A DNA stretch of 64,000 nt from Eutreptiella sp. 'Long Island Sound 2002' (taxonomy: Eukaryota > Euglenozoa > Euglenophyceae > Eutreptiales > Eutreptiaceae): assembly GCA_964036045.1 (NCBI GenBank), contig OZ038385.1, forward strand, positions 56,001,919 through 56,065,918. Direction: 5' to 3'. A program made the translations under genes and the position numbers. This document shows, piece by piece, positions 1 through 11,140 of this stretch. A model generated the notes under the pieces. The model was not told the DNA's origin, ran no database searches, and was given only the letters and a program-made list of their open reading frames with translations. How positions within the stretch are numbered: the stretch's first letter is position 1; the number at the start of each line of letters is the position of its first letter.

Positions 1-3000
1 GTGCCGCCAGGGCATCTGGGTGCGCCGCATCCGCTGAGCCCGTTCCCAGCGGGGCCCACAAGGGGGCCCGGGGGACCGGGGGAGTCAGGGGGGCCAGGGG
101 GGCCAGCCCCGCGGGGATGGACATGGGCCCTGGTGGGGCCGCACCGCCGGCCCCCGGGGCCGCTCCGGGTGCCTCCTCACCTCCATCTGCGTGGTCGGCT
201 GCCTGGGGCGGGGGGCGCCGGGTGTACGGGGCGTGCCACGGGGACCTCCGTGCTCTCCCCTGCAGGATGTTGGCGGCCGCCTCCTTGCCGTCCGCCGGGG
301 CCGCAGCGTGCACCGCGTGCCACGCCAGGTGTTCCAGCATCGCCCCGCTGGTGTAGTACTTGTCCGCACACAGGGGGCATTTCGTCGGCTCCGTGGCCCC
401 TCGCGCCGGGGGGAGCTGCACCGACTTCCGAATGGCGCCCTCCGCCGCTGGTTCGAAGGGCAGGTTGGCCAGCGGCACCGTGTGTGGTGCCAGCGTGCGG
501 CCCGGGGCCGCCGCATCGAGGGCTCGCGTCGCGGGCGCGGGCCCGAGGCCTCGGATGGCATCGCGCTGCACGTCTGCTTGCAGCCACGTTTGCCAGTGCG
601 TGGAGCCGATTTGGCGGTCGGGTTTGCTCCTCCACCGCAGGTCGTGGAAGGCCTGTAGCCAGTGGTACACCGTGGTCGGGACCGCCAGCTGGAGCTCCAG
701 GTCGGCGGGGTGCGCCGCTGCCGGCCACACTCCCGGCCTCGCCGCCCGGGCGTTGTCCTTCAGCCTGACCTGGAGCAGGAGGGCGTGGTGTTCGCCCTCC
801 CGCAGCGCCTTGATGATCATGCGTGTGCAGTCTGCCACGCGGATCACGGCTTCGGGCCCCGGCAGGCGTTCAGGGTCGCAGACGACGACGTGCGCGTCCG
901 CCGGGCTGAACATGCAGACCACCCACTGTGGGTTCTGCTGCCCCCGTTGGGCCACCGCCAGGGTAGCCGCTGGGCGGGCGTGCGTGATGGGCCCCGCGTG
1001 GAGGTCCGGGACGTCCGTGGCCCTGATGGCGTCTCCCTGCCACGCGGCCCGTAGATGCTCCTCCTGGTCGGGGCTCCACACCAGTGCGGGGGGGTTGACC
1101 CACCCCGGTTCCTGCCTCTTGTTGGGGGCGCTGACCGTGTGCAGCAGGACCGCCAGTGGCCAGGGGTCCGCCGACATGTAGTAGGCCTGGGTGGGCCCCT
1201 GTCGCCAGTCGACGTGGGACAGGGGCGGGAATGCCCCTTGCCTAGCGGTGCTGTGCCAGACCGCCCATCGGCCTCCGGCCAGGACGTGCGACCGGTACCC
1301 TCCGGCGTGGCCGTGTACGATGGCTTGGTATCCTGCCGTCTGCAGTACCAGCGCCTCCCCCTGCTTAGGCCCGGGCGGGGGTGCGCCATCGCCCGCACCC
1401 CAGACGCGGGTGCGCCCGCGGAGTGTGGCATGCCACGGGTCTGATGCATCGCGCTGGGGCCCTTGTATGCACCCCGCAATTTGCGCCGGGCTGTGGTGGT
1501 GGACGAAGCTCTCCCCGCCGTCTGCTAGCAAAGCCGCCGCGACGACGTATAGTTGCTCCGCCGTGAGGGGCGCCGTCGGCTCGTGTGTCGCGGCCGGCCG
1601 TCGGGGCCGCGTGTCGCGGCAGGGGACGTGGGGCAGCAGCTGCGCCGGCCACGCCGCCACTGGACCCATGGTGACGGCCGCGACCGCGGACGCCAGCGCC
1701 GTGCGGTCCGTGGGTCTGTACTGCCGGAGTCCCGTGGTATCTCGGGTGAGGTGCCTGCAGGCTGCCATCCAGGCCACCGCTCCGCAGTTCGTGCAGTCTG
1801 GTTCGGTACCGCTCGCATCGTCGCCCCCCCACTGCTGTACCGTGGTGGCGGTGTCGAGCGGGGGGCCCCGCTGTAGCGCCTCCGGGCCCTGCCCCGGCGG
1901 GAGGGCGGGCGGGATTGGCTGTGGGTAGTTTTGCGCGCCCCGGCGCTCCGGGTGCGTGTGGTACGGGTCCTGCCGGCGGTGTTCCGGGGCTGCCCGTGGC
2001 TGGAAGAGGAGCTGGTGCAGGTACCAGTGGCCCTCCGCGGCGGACGGATTGCGGAGCGTTAGCCACTGTTCCACCACGCCTCCTGGGTGCGCGGCCTCGA
2101 CGCGGCGCTGCAACCCCAGGCGGCCTAGGCGGTTGGACGTGCCCGCGGGCGGGATGTGTGCCTGCGGGTAGAGCACCCGCAGCGGCTCCAGCGCCAGGTC
2201 CAGCACTTCATCGTTGAGCTGCTTCGTGAGGGCCGACGCCCTGTGTAGGGCGTGGAGGACCCCGGGTGTGGGGGCCGTGAGCTGTTCGAGCACCGGTCCC
2301 GGCGGGTACCGCGTACCCGGGTTCGTCAGCCACTCCCTGGTGTGGCTCAGTACGGCCTTCCACACGTCCCTTGTAAAGGCGTGCCGGGGGGCCAATGAGG
2401 GGACCATCCGTAGGAGGCGGTGGCACGCCGGCGGCGACCGCATGGGCTGTGGGGCGGCCGCCGTGATCCACCTGCACGCCGTGCCGGGCACGATCGCCCC
2501 CCATTCCACGGTCCCCATGCCCTCGGCATGAATCAGCGCCTGGCCTTGGACCATGGGGAAATAGGGGCTCGAGCGCCCCTTCCCTTCCCTCCACCGTACC
2601 CAGGCAGCCCCCGCCTGCAGGCTGCGGAGCAGGGCCACGCCGGGGAGGGGCGGCTGCGGGAAGGCCCCCTTGACGGCCTGGGTGGCGTGGGCCAAGGTGC
2701 CCATTGGTAAGTACCACAACGGGAGGGTCCAGGGGCCCGGCAGTGGTTGCGCCACCCCTGCGTCCCATCGCCACTCGGAGTCTGGCGGGGCGGCCGGGAC
2801 CGTGCCCGTCTGCAGGAAGTGGCGTGCATACTTGTCGGGGTGCCGTTGGAGGGTTGCCGCGAGGCTGAGCCCCTCCGCTGCTGGTGCCACCGGGAGGCCG
2901 CCCCGGGGCCTGCGCCAGGGGTATTCCTGGTCGGCCGGCCAGGTGTGGAGGTCCCGGGCGATGTCCTCCGCGGTCCCTGTGGGGGCGTCCTCTGGTGCCA

Positions 3001-3658
3001 GGTGCCACATGACGGCGAGCACCGCCCATGTGGAAAAGGGCCACGCCCGCGGGGGGGTGTACACCTGGATGGTCCACTGTGGGCACGCCCGCCGCACGCG
3101 GGACACGTGGAGCACCCCTCGGGCCATGTCCGCCGCCAGGACCAGCACCATTCCCGAGGGATCCACAATGATCCCCTCTGCGGGTCCACCGTGGCGGCCC
3201 CGGGTGTGCAGGGCCACCGCCGCCTGTCCCGCGTGGGTGACGCGGTCGACGGCCTCCTGGATGTTCACGCTGCCGCGCGCGGTCTCATCCAGGATCCAGC
3301 CCTGCGTCACCCCGTAGCGTAGGGCGGCGTGTGCGGCCGCGGGTTTCACCTCGGGCAACGCTCCGTCGTCGGCATCGGGCTGGGGGTGCTGTCTGGGGCA
3401 CCAGCCTTCGCCGGTGCAATGGCCCCGTTTCCACGCGGGGCAAATCGCGGATACGCTGCCCGCCGGCGGCGCAGGTTCCGCGGGCGCGCCCCCCGCGGGG
3501 GGCTCCGGCAATGCCTCCAGGTCGGAGTCTGTGCCCGCGTCCTCTTGTGGGGGGTCTCCTTCGCCGTCTCTGAGTCCCAGCGCCCTGATGACCTCGTGTG
3601 CTTCTTCCAGCGTCGGAGATCGGGGGCGTGTCTTGCGTGGTGCCGCGGGTTCCGCCAT
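1..3658 (-). CDS. Large unrecognised zinc-finger protein, 5' part (open at window edge)
   Basis: I translated the minus strand from the ATG at 3658-3656 to base 1: about 1219 codons with no stop, so the frame leaves the window unfinished. The product starts MAEPAAPRKTRPRSPTLEEA. A CCCH finger lies at C73-x7-C81-x5-C87-x3-H91, and a C2H2 finger at C1094-x2-C1097-x12-H1110-x3-H1114. A Cys cluster (CTNCGAVAW...CRH) sits near residues 624-638. The middle is ordinary globular-looking sequence rich in W, H, A and P; the last ~90 residues are Pro/Ala-rich. The other minus-strand frames are low-complexity R/P/G shadows. The start is the first ATG after the tandem-monomer block, so the monomers occupy the promoter/5'UTR position. 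N-terminal zinc fingers ahead of a long polyprotein occur in non-LTR retrotransposons of the R2/NeSL type, but no APE, RT or protease motif is visible here. Function is unknown. Confidence 0.7.
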   Translation of the reverse strand, partial: MAEPAAPRKTRPRSPTLEEAHEVIRALGLRDGEGDPPQEDAGTDSDLEALPEPPAGGAPAEPAPPAGSVSAICPAWKRGHCTGEGWCPRQHPQPDADDGALPEVKPAAAHAALRYGVTQGWILDETARGSVNIQEAVDRVTHAGQAAVALHTRGRHGGPAEGIIVDPSGMVLVLAADMARGVLHVSRVRRACPQWTIQVYTPPRAWPFSTWAVLAVMWHLAPEDAPTGTAEDIARDLHTWPADQEYPWRRPRGGLPVAPAAEGLSLAATLQRHPDKYARHFLQTGTVPAAPPDSEWRWDAGVAQPLPGPWTLPLWYLPMGTLAHATQAVKGAFPQPPLPGVALLRSLQAGAAWVRWREGKGRSSPYFPMVQGQALIHAEGMGTVEWGAIVPGTACRWITAAAPQPMRSPPACHRLLRMVPSLAPRHAFTRDVWKAVLSHTREWLTNPGTRYPPGPVLEQLTAPTPGVLHALHRASALTKQLNDEVLDLALEPLRVLYPQAHIPPAGTSNRLGRLGLQRRVEAAHPGGVVEQWLTLRNPSAAEGHWYLHQLLFQPRAAPEHRRQDPYHTHPERRGAQNYPQPIPPALPPGQGPEALQRGPPLDTATTVQQWGGDDASGTEPDCTNCGAVAWMAACRHLTRDTTGLRQYRPTDRTALASAVAAVTMGPVAAWPAQLLPHVPCRDTRPRRPAATHEPTAPLTAEQLYVVAAALLADGGESFVHHHSPAQIAGCIQGPQRDASDPWHATLRGRTRVWGAGDGAPPPGPKQGEALVLQTAGYQAIVHGHAGGYRSHVLAGGRWAVWHSTARQGAFPPLSHVDWRQGPTQAYYMSADPWPLAVLLHTVSAPNKRQEPGWVNPPALVWSPDQEEHLRAAWQGDAIRATDVPDLHAGPITHARPAATLAVAQRGQQNPQWVVCMFSPADAHVVVCDPERLPGPEAVIRVADCTRMIIKALREGEHHALLLQVRLKDNARAARPGVWPAAAHPADLELQLAVPTTVYHWLQAFHDLRWRSKPDRQIGSTHWQTWLQADVQRDAIRGLGPAPATRALDAAAPGRTLAPHTVPLANLPFEPAAEGAIRKSVQLPPARGATEPTKCPLCADKYYTSGAMLEHLAWHAVHAAAPADGKEAAANILQGRARRSPWHAPYTRRPPPQAADHADGGEEAPGAAPGAGGAAPPGPMSIPAGLAPLAPLTPPVPRAPLWAPLGTGSADAAHPDALAA

Positions 3659-3699
3659 TGCTATGTCGCTGTGTCTAAGAGCAGGGGGCGGGGTGCGGA

Positions 3700-6600
3700 T
3701 GTCCCGTGGCTGGTGCGTTGGTGCGTTGGTGCGTTGCTCGCTGTGGGGGTAGCGGGAGGGCGCCCCCGGGGGGGGTGCCTTCCACCGTTGTGAGGGGTGC
3801 CTGGTGTCAGGCGCCGTCCCTTCCCCGGCCGCTCGTCCTCCGGAGCGTGCAGCCAGGGTTCCGCGACCCGCGTGTCCCGGGTGCGGTCGATGCGGGCATG
3901 TGGACCCAGCACCGGCCCCACAGCGTGCGCCCTTGCGGGCCGGCGTTGCTCGCTGTGGGGGTGGCGGAAGGGCGTCCCCGGGGGGGTGCCTTCCACCGTT
4001 GTGAGGGGCGCCTGGTGTCAGGCGCTGTCCCTCCCCCGGCCGCGCTCGTCCTCCGTAGCGTGCAGCCAGGGTTCCGCGACCCGTGTGTCCCGGGCGCGGT
4101 CGATGCGGGCGTGTGGACCCAGCACCGGTCCCACAGTGTGCGCCCTCGCGGGCCGACGCTGCTCGCTGTGGGGCTGGCGGAATGGCGTCCCCGGGGGGGG
4201 TGCTTTCCACCGTTGTGAGGGGCGCCTGGTGTCAGGCGCTGTCCCTTCCCTGGCCGCTCGTCCTCCGGAGCGCGCAGCCAGGGTTCCGCGACCCGCGTGT
4301 CCCGGGCGCGGTCGATGTGGGCGTGTGGACCCAGTACCGGTCCCACGGCGTGCGCCCTTGCGGGCCGGCGTTGTTCGCCGTGGGGGTGGCGGAAGGGCGT
4401 CCCCGGGGGGGGCTGCCTTCCACCGTTGTGAGGGGCGTCTGGTGTCAGGCACTGTCCCTTCCTCGGCCGCTCGTCCTCCGGAGCGTGCAGCCAGGTTCCG
4501 CGACCCGCGTGTCCCGGGCGCGGTCGATGCGGGCAGTGGACCCGGCACCGGCCCCACAGCGTGCGCCCTTGCGGGCCGACGCTGCTCGCTGTGGGGGTGG
4601 CGGAAGGGCGTCCCCGGGGGGGGTGCCTTCCACCGTTGTGAGGGGCGCCTGGCGTCAGGCGCTGTCCCTCCCCCGGCCGCTCGTCCTCCGGAGCGTGCGG
4701 CCAGGGTTCCGCGACCCGTGTGTCCCGGGTGCGGTCGGTGCGGGCGTGTGGACCCAGCACCGGCCCCACAGCGTGCGCCCTTGTGGGCTGGCGTTGCTCG
4801 CTGTGGGGCTGGCGGAAGGGCGTCCCCGGGGGGGTGCCTTCCACCGTTGTGAGGGGCGCCTGGTGTCAGGCGCTGCCCCTCCCCCGGCCGCTCGTCCTCC
4901 GGAGCGTGCAGCCAGGGCTCCGTGACCCGCGTGTCCCGGGTGCGGTCGATGCGGGCGTGTGGACCCAGCACCGGCCTCACAGCGTGCGCCCTTGCGGGCC
5001 GGCGTTGCTCGCTGTGGGGGTGGCGGGAGGGCGTCCCCGGGGGAGGTGCCTTCCACCGTTGTGAGGGGCGCCTGGTGTCAGGCGCTGTCCCTCCCCCGGC
5101 CGCTCGTCCTCCGGAGCGTGCAGCCAGGGTTCCGCGACCCGCGTGTCCCGGGCGCGGTCGGTGCGGGCGTGTGGACCCAGCACCGGCCCCACAGCGTGCG
5201 CCCTTGCGGGCCGGCGTTGCTCGCTGTGGGGGTGGTGGAGGGGCGCCCCCGGGGGGGGTGCCTGCCACCGTTGTGAGGGGCGCCTGGCGTCAGGCGCTGT
5301 CCCTCCCCCGGCCGCTCGTCCTTTGGAGCGCGCAGCCGGGGTTCTGTGACCCGTGTGTCCCGGGTGCGGTCGATGCGGGCGTGTGGACCCAGCACCGGCC
5401 CCGCAGCGTGCGCCCTTGCGGGCCGCCGTTGCTCGCTGTGGGGGTGGCGGAAGGGCGTCCCCGGGGGGGGTGCCTTCCACCGTTGTGAGGGGCGCCTGGT
5501 GTCAGGCGCTGCCCCTTCCCCGGCCGCTCGTCCTCCGGAGCGCGCAGCCAGGGTTCCGCGACCCGTGTGTCCCGGGTGCGGTCGGTGCGGGCGTGTGGAC
5601 CCAGCACCGGCCCCACAGCGTGCGCCCTTGTGGGCTGGCGTTGCTCGCTGTGGGGCTGGCGGAAGGGCGTCCCCGGGGGGGTGCCTTCCACCGTTGTGAG
5701 GGGCGCCTGGTGTCAGGCGCTGTCCCTCTCCCGGCCGCTCGTCCCCTGGAGCGTGCAGCCAGGGCTCCGCGACCCGTGTGTCCCGGGCGCGGTTGATGTA
5801 GGCATGTGGACCCAGCACCAGCCCCACAGCGTGCGCCCTTGCGGGCCGGCGTTGCTCGCTGTGGGGGTGGCGGAAGGGCGTCCCCGGGGGGGTTGCCTTC
5901 CGCCGTTGTGAGGGGCGCCTGGTGTCAGGCGCTGTCCCTCCCCCGGCCGCTCGTCCTCCGGAGCGTGCAGCTAGGGTTCCGCGACCCGCGCGTCCCGGGT
6001 GCGGTCGATGCGGGCGTGTGGACCCAGCACCGGCCCCATAGCGTGCGCCCTTGCGGGCTGGCGTTGCTCGCTATGGGGGTGGCGGAAGGGCGTCCCCGGG
6101 GGGGGTGCCTTCCACCGTTGTGAGGGGCGCCTGGTGTCAGGCGCTGTCACTCCCCCGGCCGCCCGTCCTCCGGAGCGTGCAGCCAGGGTTCCGCGACCCG
6201 TGTGTCCCGGGTGCGGTCGATGTGGGCGTGTGGACCCAGCTCCGGCCCCACAGCGTGCGCCCTTGCGGGCCGGCGTTGCTCGCTGTGGGGGCGGCAGAAG
6301 GGCGTCCCCGGGGGGGGTGCCTTCTACCGTCGTGAGGGGCGCCTGGTGTCAGGCGCTGTCCCTCCCCCGGCTGCTCGTCCTCCGGAGCGCGCAGCCAGGG
6401 TTCCGCGACCCGTGTGTCCCGGGTGCGGTCGATGCGGGCGTGTGGACCCAGCACCAGCCCCACAGCGTGCGCCCTTGCGGGCCGGCGTTGCTCGCTGTGG
6501 GGGTGGCGGAAGGGCGTCCCCGGGGGGGGTGCCTTCCACCGTCGTGGGGGGCGCCTGGTGTCAGGCGCTGCCCCTCCCTCGGCCGCTCGTCCTCCGGAGC

Positions 6601-7640
6601 GTGCAGCCAGGGTTCCGCGACCCGTGTGTCCCGGGTGCGGTCGATGCGGGCGTGTGGACCCAGCACCGGCCCCACAGCGTGCGCCCTTGCGGGCCGGCGT
6701 TGCTCGCTGTGGGGGTGGCGGAAGGGCGTCCCCGGGGGGGGCTGCCTTCCACCGTTGTGAGGGGCGCCTGGTGTCAGGCGCTGTCCCTCCCCCGGCTGCT
6801 CGTCCTCCGGAGCGCGCAGCCAGGGTTCCGCGACCCGTGCGTCCCGGGTGCGGTCGATGCGGGCGTGTGGACCCAGCACCGGCCCCACAGCGTGCGCCCT
6901 TGCGGGCCGGCGTTGCTCGCTGTGGGGGTGGCGGAAGGGCGTCCCCGGGGGGGGTGCCTTCCACCGTTGTGAGGGGCGCCTGGTGTCAGGCGCTGCCCCT
7001 CCCCCGGCCGCTCGTCCTCCAGAGCGTGCAGCCAGGGTTCCGCGACCCGTGTGTCCCGGGTGCGGTCGATGCGGGCGTGTGGACCCAGCATCGGCCCCAC
7101 AGCGTGCGCCCTTGCGGGCCGGCGTTGCTCGCTGTGGGGGTGGCGGAAGGGCGTCCCCGGGGGGGGCTGCCTTCCACCGTTGTGAGGGGCGCTTGGTGCC
7201 AGGCGCTGTCCCTCCCCCGGCCGCTCGTCTTCCGGAGCGTGCAGCCAGGGTTCCGCGACCCGTGTGTCCCGGGTGCGGTCGATGCGGGCGTGTGGACCCA
7301 GCACCGGCCCCACAGCGTGCGCCCTTGCGGGCCGGCGTTGCTCGCTGTGGGGGTGGCGGAAGGGCGTCCCCGGAGGGGGCTGCCTTCCACCGTTGTGAGG
7401 GGCGCCTGGTGCCAGGCGCTGTCCCTCCCCCGGCTGCCCGTCCTCCGGAGCGTGCAGCCAGGGTTCCGCGACCCGCGTGTCCCGGGTGCGGTCGGTGTGG
7501 GCGTGGGGGCCCGGCACCGGCCCCACAGCGTGCGCCCTTGCGGGCCGGCGTTGCTCGCTGTGGGGGTGGCGGAAAGGCGTCCCCGGGGGGGGTGCCTTCC
7601 ACCATGGTGAGGGGCGCTTGGAGTCAGGCGCTGTCCCTCT
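3700..7640. repeat. Tandem array of ~212-bp GC-rich monomers (about 18 copies)
   Basis: The marker GTTGTGAGGGG recurs near 3790, 4001, 4215, 4428, 4638, 4849, 5061, 5273, 5485, 5696, 5908, 6120, 6332, 6544, 6757, 6969, 7182, 7395 and 7607, giving steps of 210-214 bp. Units differ by a few substitutions and by the length of a G run. 212 is not a multiple of three, so the open frames seen across the array are compositional. The array lies immediately upstream of the minus-strand zinc-finger frame, like the monomer arrays in the 5'UTR of some L1 families; a promoter role is inference. Confidence 0.95.
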
Positions 7641-8001
7641 CCCGTCTGCCCGCCCACTGCCGGGTGGGTTGCCGGGGTTCGTTGGGTGTGTGCGGTGTGT
7701 GTGGTGCCTGTGCCGTGCGTGTCGTGGTGTGTGGTGCTGCTCTTTCCTTGGTCCCCCGGTGCTCCCCTCTCCGGTGTCTCGGTGCGGTGTTGTGCTCGCC
7801 GTGTGCCCGCCGTGTCCCCTCCTCTGTGTGCGCCCCTTGCTCGTTCGCTGGCTTCCCCTTGTTCCTTTCGCGGCTTCGTTGCTCTTTACCCTTTCCTCTA
7901 CCCCTCTCCCTAGCATGCACTTTTTCCCTGCCTCCGCTTTGTTGTGTGTCTCTGTCTTTTTTCTTGTCGGCCCGGGCTTCCTCTTTTGAACCTGCGTAGG
8001 G
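7641..8001. other. Non-repetitive segment between monomer array and Ty3 element A
   Basis: About 360 bp without monomer structure: GT-rich at 7670-7740, then pyrimidine-rich (plus strand). On the minus strand it is purine-rich and reads as a low-complexity K/R/E/T frame. It ends abruptly at the Ty3 sequence. It would be the 5' end of the GC-rich element if that element is read on the minus strand. No gene is recognised. Confidence 0.5.
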
Positions 8002-8005
8002 ATGC

Positions 8006-11000
8006 GACAAGCTGGTACAGATGGACCTCAAGCTGAAACCCGAGTTCGTGGGTCACAAGATCCGGAGGAGACCCTATCCAGCTCCTAAAGAGCAGGCCGA
8101 CGAGATTGAGCGACAGATACAAGAATGTATCGACGCTGGCCTAGTCCTGGAGTACAAGGACGGGGAATACCCCCTACACTGCAGCCCCTGTTTCCTGGTG
8201 GCTAAACCTGGGTCTACAGCCAAACGGCTAGTAGTGGACTACGGAGAGCTGAACAAGAAGACGCTGAACCACTCAGGGTCCATTCCCAATATGGAGTCTA
8301 CCCTGGAGAAGATAGCCTCCTGTCGCTACAAGACCAAGATGGACAAGCGAAGTGGATTCTGGCAAGTGGACCTGACGCCCAACGCGCAGGAACTACTGGC
8401 CTTCATCACCCCTCAGCAGAGGGTATTCAAGTGGAAGGTCATGCCATTTGGCGTGGCTAACGCACCCGCTCTGTTCCAAGAGCTGATGAACAAGATCTTG
8501 TCCATCCTACGAAGGAGACCTAAGGTGCAGGAGCTCATATCCCGTGGGGCCCAGATGGAGGCTCACATTGACGATGTATGCCTCGGGACCAATACCCAGG
8601 AGGATCACCTAATCCTCTTGGGCGAGTTCTTTGCGGTCTGCCAGGAGAACCACACACGACTCAAGCTGGAGAAGTGTGAGTTCATGCAGGAGACCATGCA
8701 GTACCTGGGGTTTGACGTTGGCTATGGGTGGTGGACCCCAGCGGCCTCTAAGGCCAAACCCCTGATGGATGCCAAGGTAGGACACGAAGACCCCAAGAAA
8801 GGACTTCATGATGTACGCAGTTTCATTGGGGCGTGCAACTTCTATCGCCGCCACATCAAGAACTTCACCTACACCAGCGCCGTTCTGACGGACTTGATCA
8901 AGAAGAGTACTACTTGGCGCTTGGGCCCACAAGAGCAACAAGCGTTTGACGAGCTCAAAGACAAGGTAGCCAACGCTAAGTGCTTGGGCGTGCCTAGGGC
9001 ACAAGGGGAGATTATCCTGGTGACCGACGCCAGCAATGTGGGCGGTGGTGGAACGTTGTTCCAATGGCAAGCACTAGAGAAGGAGGAGTTCGACTTGGCC
9101 ATTTCCCAATGGGGGACGGAAGGTCTCAACCGAGATGGAACCCTCAAGCACAGCTACCCTGACGACAAGTGGGTCCTAGTACCTCTGGGCCACTGGAACT
9201 GGAAGTGGAACCAGGCCAGGGGGAACTACTCCACCTATGAGCAGGAATTGCTCGCGGGTATGCTGGTGCTATCCTCACAAGCACGACTGTTGGGGAGTAA
9301 CCCTGTGGTCTGGCTGTGCAACCAAGAACCGGTCCGCAGTTTCCAGAAGGGTCCCCCACCTGAGAAGGCCAAGCTACGACGCTGGTGGGCCTACCTCAGT
9401 CAACTACGGCTGACGGTACACCATATCCAGGGAGTGAAGAACGAGTGTGCCGACTACATCAGCCGCAACAACTTGGACGCCCTGATTGGTGCCCGGTCTG
9501 AAGCGCTGGCTAAGGAGGCGTTCAGCCGTATGGACGTACACCTGGACCTGAACATGACCATGATACGCCCCCTGGATGGACTCCAACAATCGGAGTACCT
9601 GAAGGAGTTTGGGGATATCTACAAGCGCCTGGAGAAACGCCTGGAACCCCTCCTGGTCAACCAGGACCAGTGGAAGAGGGACAAGAGCTACCTCTGGCAC
9701 GAGGACCGCATCGTGGTGCCTAGTGACCGAGTCCCAGCGCTGCTGAAGTGGACCCATGAGTCCAGCGGTCATGTGGGTGCTGACCGTACCCTGAGGCTGT
9801 TCAAGCAGTGGTTCCACACTACGTGGACGGACGACCAACTGCGGAAGACACTCCAGCCTATCGTGGACAAGTGCCCGTGCAGGTCCTGTAAACCAGGGGA
9901 TATCAGGGACAGAGGTCTCTACTCGACCCTGCCCATCCCTCACTGTGCTAACAGTGTTCTATACGTGGACTACACGGAGATGCCGAAGTTCGGGGGCTAT
10001 GACTTCGCCCTCGTGGTAACCTGTGGGTTGACCAGGTTTACCAGGGTGTTCCCATGTACCAAGCACATTACCGGGGAGGAGACTATCAAGATACTCCTGG
10101 AGGAGTGGTTTTGTGTCTATGGGGCGCCCAAGGAGATCAACTCCGATGAGGACGTACGAGTACGCTCAGATACTGGCTGGTACAAGAGGGTCCTGAGATC
10201 CCTCATTGTCCAGGTGTCTACGGGGATTCCCTACTCTCACACGAGCAACCCCCTATGTGAGCGACAGATTCGTGTCCTGAAGGAGAACGTCAGGATATGG
10301 TGCAAAACTGAACGCACCAGAGACTGGGTGAGACTACTCCCCGTCATATCCTTGATGATGAACTCCCAAGAGAGTTCAGCTACTGGCTACTCGCCACATG
10401 AGCTATTCATGGGGCGCCCGGCATGGTTCCTACATGCCCCCTATCCAGAGGACACCCATTCTTCTGTGGGTGAATGGGTCCAAGAGCAACAAGCGAAGGT
10501 GGACAAGGCCAAGGCTATGCTCCAGAGAGTGAAGGAGCGTCAGTGAAACAAGAAGAACAAGCACCGTGTACCGGCCACCTACCAAGAGGGGGACTGGGTG
10601 CTGGTGCACCACAGTTGACTACCCGCCTGGCCACGCTCTACCAGCGATGACCCATACTTCGGGCCGTACAAGATCCTATCAGTGGATGGACACCGTATCA
10701 CCGTGCGGTGTTCTCCCCGTCTAGGGGGGACCCTGGTGTGCGCTGCTCAACACCTGAAGCGCTACCATGATCCTGAAGACCTCTGTGGGGAGGAGTGGGA
10801 GCTGAACGACGAGGAAATCGCCGCTCTGGACCTACAAGGGGCTGCCAGCCCTATGGAAGTTGAAGGTGAACTCCCCGACATGAACGCCGAGGAGATGGCT
10901 AAGGAGGGCTTCTACCTGGTGAAGTCTGTCCTACGCCACCGCTATCGCCAGGGTTGGCGCTTCCTCACCCTCTGGGAAGGGTTTGGAGTCGAAGAGGCCA

Positions 11001-11140
11001 CCTGGGAGCCCTTCTCTGCATTTGTTCTACCTGAGGGACGCCTAAACTCAGTTCTGGTTGACTACTTGTCCCAGAACAACCTTGGTGAGTTGCTGAGGCT
11101 CGCTGAGACGCTTGCCTCCAAGACTAAAGCTAGGGACTGA
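8006..11140 (+). pseudogene. pol: Ty3 element A pol: RT, RNase H, integrase, chromodomain (two internal stops)
   Basis: One frame begins in DKLVQMDLKLKPEF just before RT and ends at TGA 11138-11140. RT has PFGVANAPALFQ and HIDD (8564-8575). RNase H has TDAS, the E of TYEQELLA, and ADYISR. Integrase has the H-x-H/CPCRSC zinc site and a DDE core (VDYTEM, NSDED, NPLCERQ). The C-terminal chromodomain reads GWRFLTLWEGF...TWEPF. Compared with element B, A has TGA 10544-10546 (W in B) and TGA 10616-10618 (R in B). It also has Asn (AAC 9320-9322) where B has the RNase H motif-3 Asp. The copy is therefore non-autonomous, although the domains are otherwise intact. Confidence 0.9.

Noticed and set aside
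1-3322. Plus-strand and two other minus-strand frames over the zinc-finger gene
   Set aside because: They are shadows; only the frame starting at 3658 has natural composition and zinc-finger patterns.
3700-7999. Long open frames on both strands over the 212-bp array (up to ~420 codons)
   Set aside because: The period is not a multiple of three and all frames are open because stops are rare in GC-rich sequence; peptides are shuffled R/P/G/A repeats.
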